NCBI GenBank assembly: GCA_016873355.1 | Contig: VGXK01000152.1 | Span: 1-5,719, forward strand | Source: Phycisphaerae bacterium | GTDB lineage: Bacteria > Planctomycetota > Phycisphaerae > Phycisphaerales > SM1A02 | Direction: 5' to 3' | Length of the DNA: 5,719 bases | In this document: one piece after another, positions 4,423 to 5,719 of the stretch | Layout of the letters: each line of letters starts with the position of its first letter | Position numbering within the stretch: the stretch's first letter is position 1 | Translations under genes and position numbers: made by a program | The notes under the pieces: model-generated | The model's input: only the letters and a program-made list of their open reading frames with translations | What the model was told of the DNA's origin: nothing | Database searches by the model: none

Positions 4423-5719
4423 ATGGCCGACGCGGGGCAGCGCATCTCGTTCCGCCGATCGCTCGCGGGACGGCTCCTGCTGTGGGGAATCCTCCCGATG
4501 GTCGTCGTAAGCGCTTCGATCCTCGTGGTCGGCGCCACGTCGCGCTACCAGGCGCTGCGCGCGGCGGCCGAGCAGATGCTCCAGGACGGCGCGGAGCTTG
4601 CGGCGGCGCGCATCGAGGACGCGAACAACAACGCCGCGAATCTCGCCTCCACGCTCGCAGGCGCGCAGGTGGCGGGGCTGCTCGGGGAGCGTCGGCAATC
4701 GCTCCTCCTGCTCGCGATCGTGCTCGAGCGCACGCCCTGGTGCCGCGCCGTGTTCTACGCGTACGAGCCGAATGCCGACGGCAAGGATGCCGACGCCGCC
4801 GCGTCCGGCGTCCCGATCGAGGCGCGGACGCCTGCCGGTCGCTTCGTGCCGCGCTGGGTCCGCGACTTCACGAGGGGTGGGGCGATCCGCCTCGAGGCGC
4901 TGACCGAACCCGAGAGCGATCCCGGCTACGCGCTGGCGCTCAGGCGCTTCCGCCAGAGCGGCACGACCGAGGTGAGCATCGGCGACCCGCATGCGGAGGG
5001 CGACGATCGGGTGGTCGATTACGTTGCGCCGATCGAGATCGACGGCCGCTTCTTCGGCGCGGCGGGCGTGGAGCGCTCGCTGCGCGACGTCGACGCGCTG
5101 CTCCAGGACGTCGCGGCGCGGGACCGCACGCGGGCGTTCCTCGTGGCGCCGTCCGGGCGCGTGGTGACGGCGGCGGGCGAGTTCACGGGCGATGTCGTCG
5201 GCGCCGAGGTGCGCGCGACGCCGTACGCGGCGCACCTGCGGCGCGCGCTCGACTCCCCGGCGGATTCGACCACGATCGAGCGCGACATCGATCCCGTCAC
5301 CGACGAGGAGATGTACTTCGTGACGGCGCCGGTGGGCACGGGGCGCTGGCGACTCGTGCTGGCGCGACCGACCTCGACCGTCACCGGTCCGATCCGCGAC
5401 GAAGTGATCCAACTCGCGTCCGTGGCGCTCACGGGACTCGGCGTGGTGCTGGCCATCCTCGTGGCGCTCGCGATCCGATACTCGCGCGGCATCGCCTCGG
5501 CGGTTCGGCTCGCGTCGCGCGTGGCCGAGGGCGATCTCACCGCCGAGATGAAGATGGACGCGCCCGACGGAAGCGAGGCGGCGCAGCTTGGACACAGCCT
5601 CTGCCTCATGACGCGTCAGCTCGATCGACTCGTCTCGGAAGTGAAGCGCGCCGCGATCCGGCTGCACGCCACCGCCACGCAGGTGGCCGCCACGAGCGCC
5701 GAGCAGGAACGCTCCGCGC
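4423..5719 (+). CDS. dCache-HAMP transmembrane receptor, probably methyl-accepting chemotaxis protein (C-terminus beyond window)
   Basis: The first 432 residues of an inner-membrane sensor. Layout: short cytoplasmic tail with basic residues (R7, R11, R12, R17); helix TM1 at about 18-38; a periplasmic sensing region of about 290 residues; TM2 at about 331-351; a HAMP linker at about 352-405; and the start of a coiled coil. The periplasmic part looks like a double Cache domain. It has a ligand-pocket-type RFVPRW (140-145), a membrane-distal end with YVAPIEIDGRFFGAAGV (200-216), a second-lobe strand AFLVAPSGRVV (238-248), and a final TAPVGTGRWRLVLARP (301-316) leading to TM2. HAMP shows EGDL (369-372) but lacks the usual early proline. 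The segment after HAMP (VSEVKRAAIRLHATATQVAATSAEQERS) resembles the entry to chemoreceptor signalling domains, so an MCP output is likely. A kinase, cyclase or phosphatase cannot be excluded because the output domain is outside the window. It is the first gene after a divergent promoter. Confidence 0.85.
   Translation, partial: MADAGQRISFRRSLAGRLLLWGILPMVVVSASILVVGATSRYQALRAAAEQMLQDGAELAAARIEDANNNAANLASTLAGAQVAGLLGERRQSLLLLAIVLERTPWCRAVFYAYEPNADGKDADAAASGVPIEARTPAGRFVPRWVRDFTRGGAIRLEALTEPESDPGYALALRRFRQSGTTEVSIGDPHAEGDDRVVDYVAPIEIDGRFFGAAGVERSLRDVDALLQDVAARDRTRAFLVAPSGRVVTAAGEFTGDVVGAEVRATPYAAHLRRALDSPADSTTIERDIDPVTDEEMYFVTAPVGTGRWRLVLARPTSTVTGPIRDEVIQLASVALTGLGVVLAILVALAIRYSRGIASAVRLASRVAEGDLTAEMKMDAPDGSEAAQLGHSLCLMTRQLDRLVSEVKRAAIRLHATATQVAATSAEQERSA

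Noticed and set aside
3799..5667. Minus-strand open frame (622 codons) opposite the receptor and across the small membrane gene
   Set aside because: Composition is of the shadow type, and the plus-strand frame shows TM, Cache and HAMP features in the right order.
1..5719. tRNA, rRNA, CRISPR array, insertion sequence or phage genes
   Set aside because: Coding sequence fills nearly the whole window. The intergenic gaps are 90, 33 and 43 bases, and none shows such structures.

Overview
The window is a very GC-rich (about 70 % by eye), gene-dense bacterial chromosomal segment. It holds five protein genes, no recognisable RNA gene and no mobile element. Strong G/C preference at third codon positions holds in all five genes, so nothing looks recently acquired. 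The combination of a secreted FG-GAP propeller, a CoaC-type flavoprotein with archaeal-like motifs, a large Cache/HAMP receptor and gene starts without Shine-Dalgarno sites is compatible with a high-GC Planctomycetota-like or other deep-branching bacterium. That placement is a low-confidence inference.

Layout. (1) 1-1941, minus: a P1B-4-type heavy-metal ATPase, complete except for its last few residues beyond the left edge. It carries SPC in the membrane and HEGST near the C terminus. (2) 1942-2031: a 90-base divergent intergenic region with a putative promoter for each side and a perfect GC hairpin in the ATPase leader. (3) 2032-2682, plus: a stand-alone phosphopantothenoylcysteine-decarboxylase-like flavoprotein (CoaC). 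(4) 2679-4031, plus: a secreted seven-bladed FG-GAP-like beta-propeller, joined to coaC by a 4-base GTGA stop/start overlap. (5) 4065-4379, minus: a small four-helix membrane protein, convergent with the propeller gene. (6) 4380-4422: a 43-base divergent promoter region with a central inverted repeat. (7) 4423 to the right edge, plus: the N-terminal part of a transmembrane dCache-HAMP receptor, most likely a methyl-accepting chemotaxis protein, cut by the window.

How the genes relate. Only coaC and the propeller gene look co-transcribed. The others are single genes with their own promoters, and no shared pathway is evident. The strongest cross-gene signal is regulatory: three starts (2032, 4379, 4423) lack a Shine-Dalgarno site and instead have a TANNNT hexamer 6-7 bases before the ATG. 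This arrangement is expected for leaderless transcripts. The GTG start inside the operon does have a good Shine-Dalgarno site. I see no clearly new multi-gene system. The points most worth checking are the leaderless-type starts, the altered active-site motifs of the CoaC-like protein, and a 24-base tandem repeat inside the ATPase nucleotide-binding domain.
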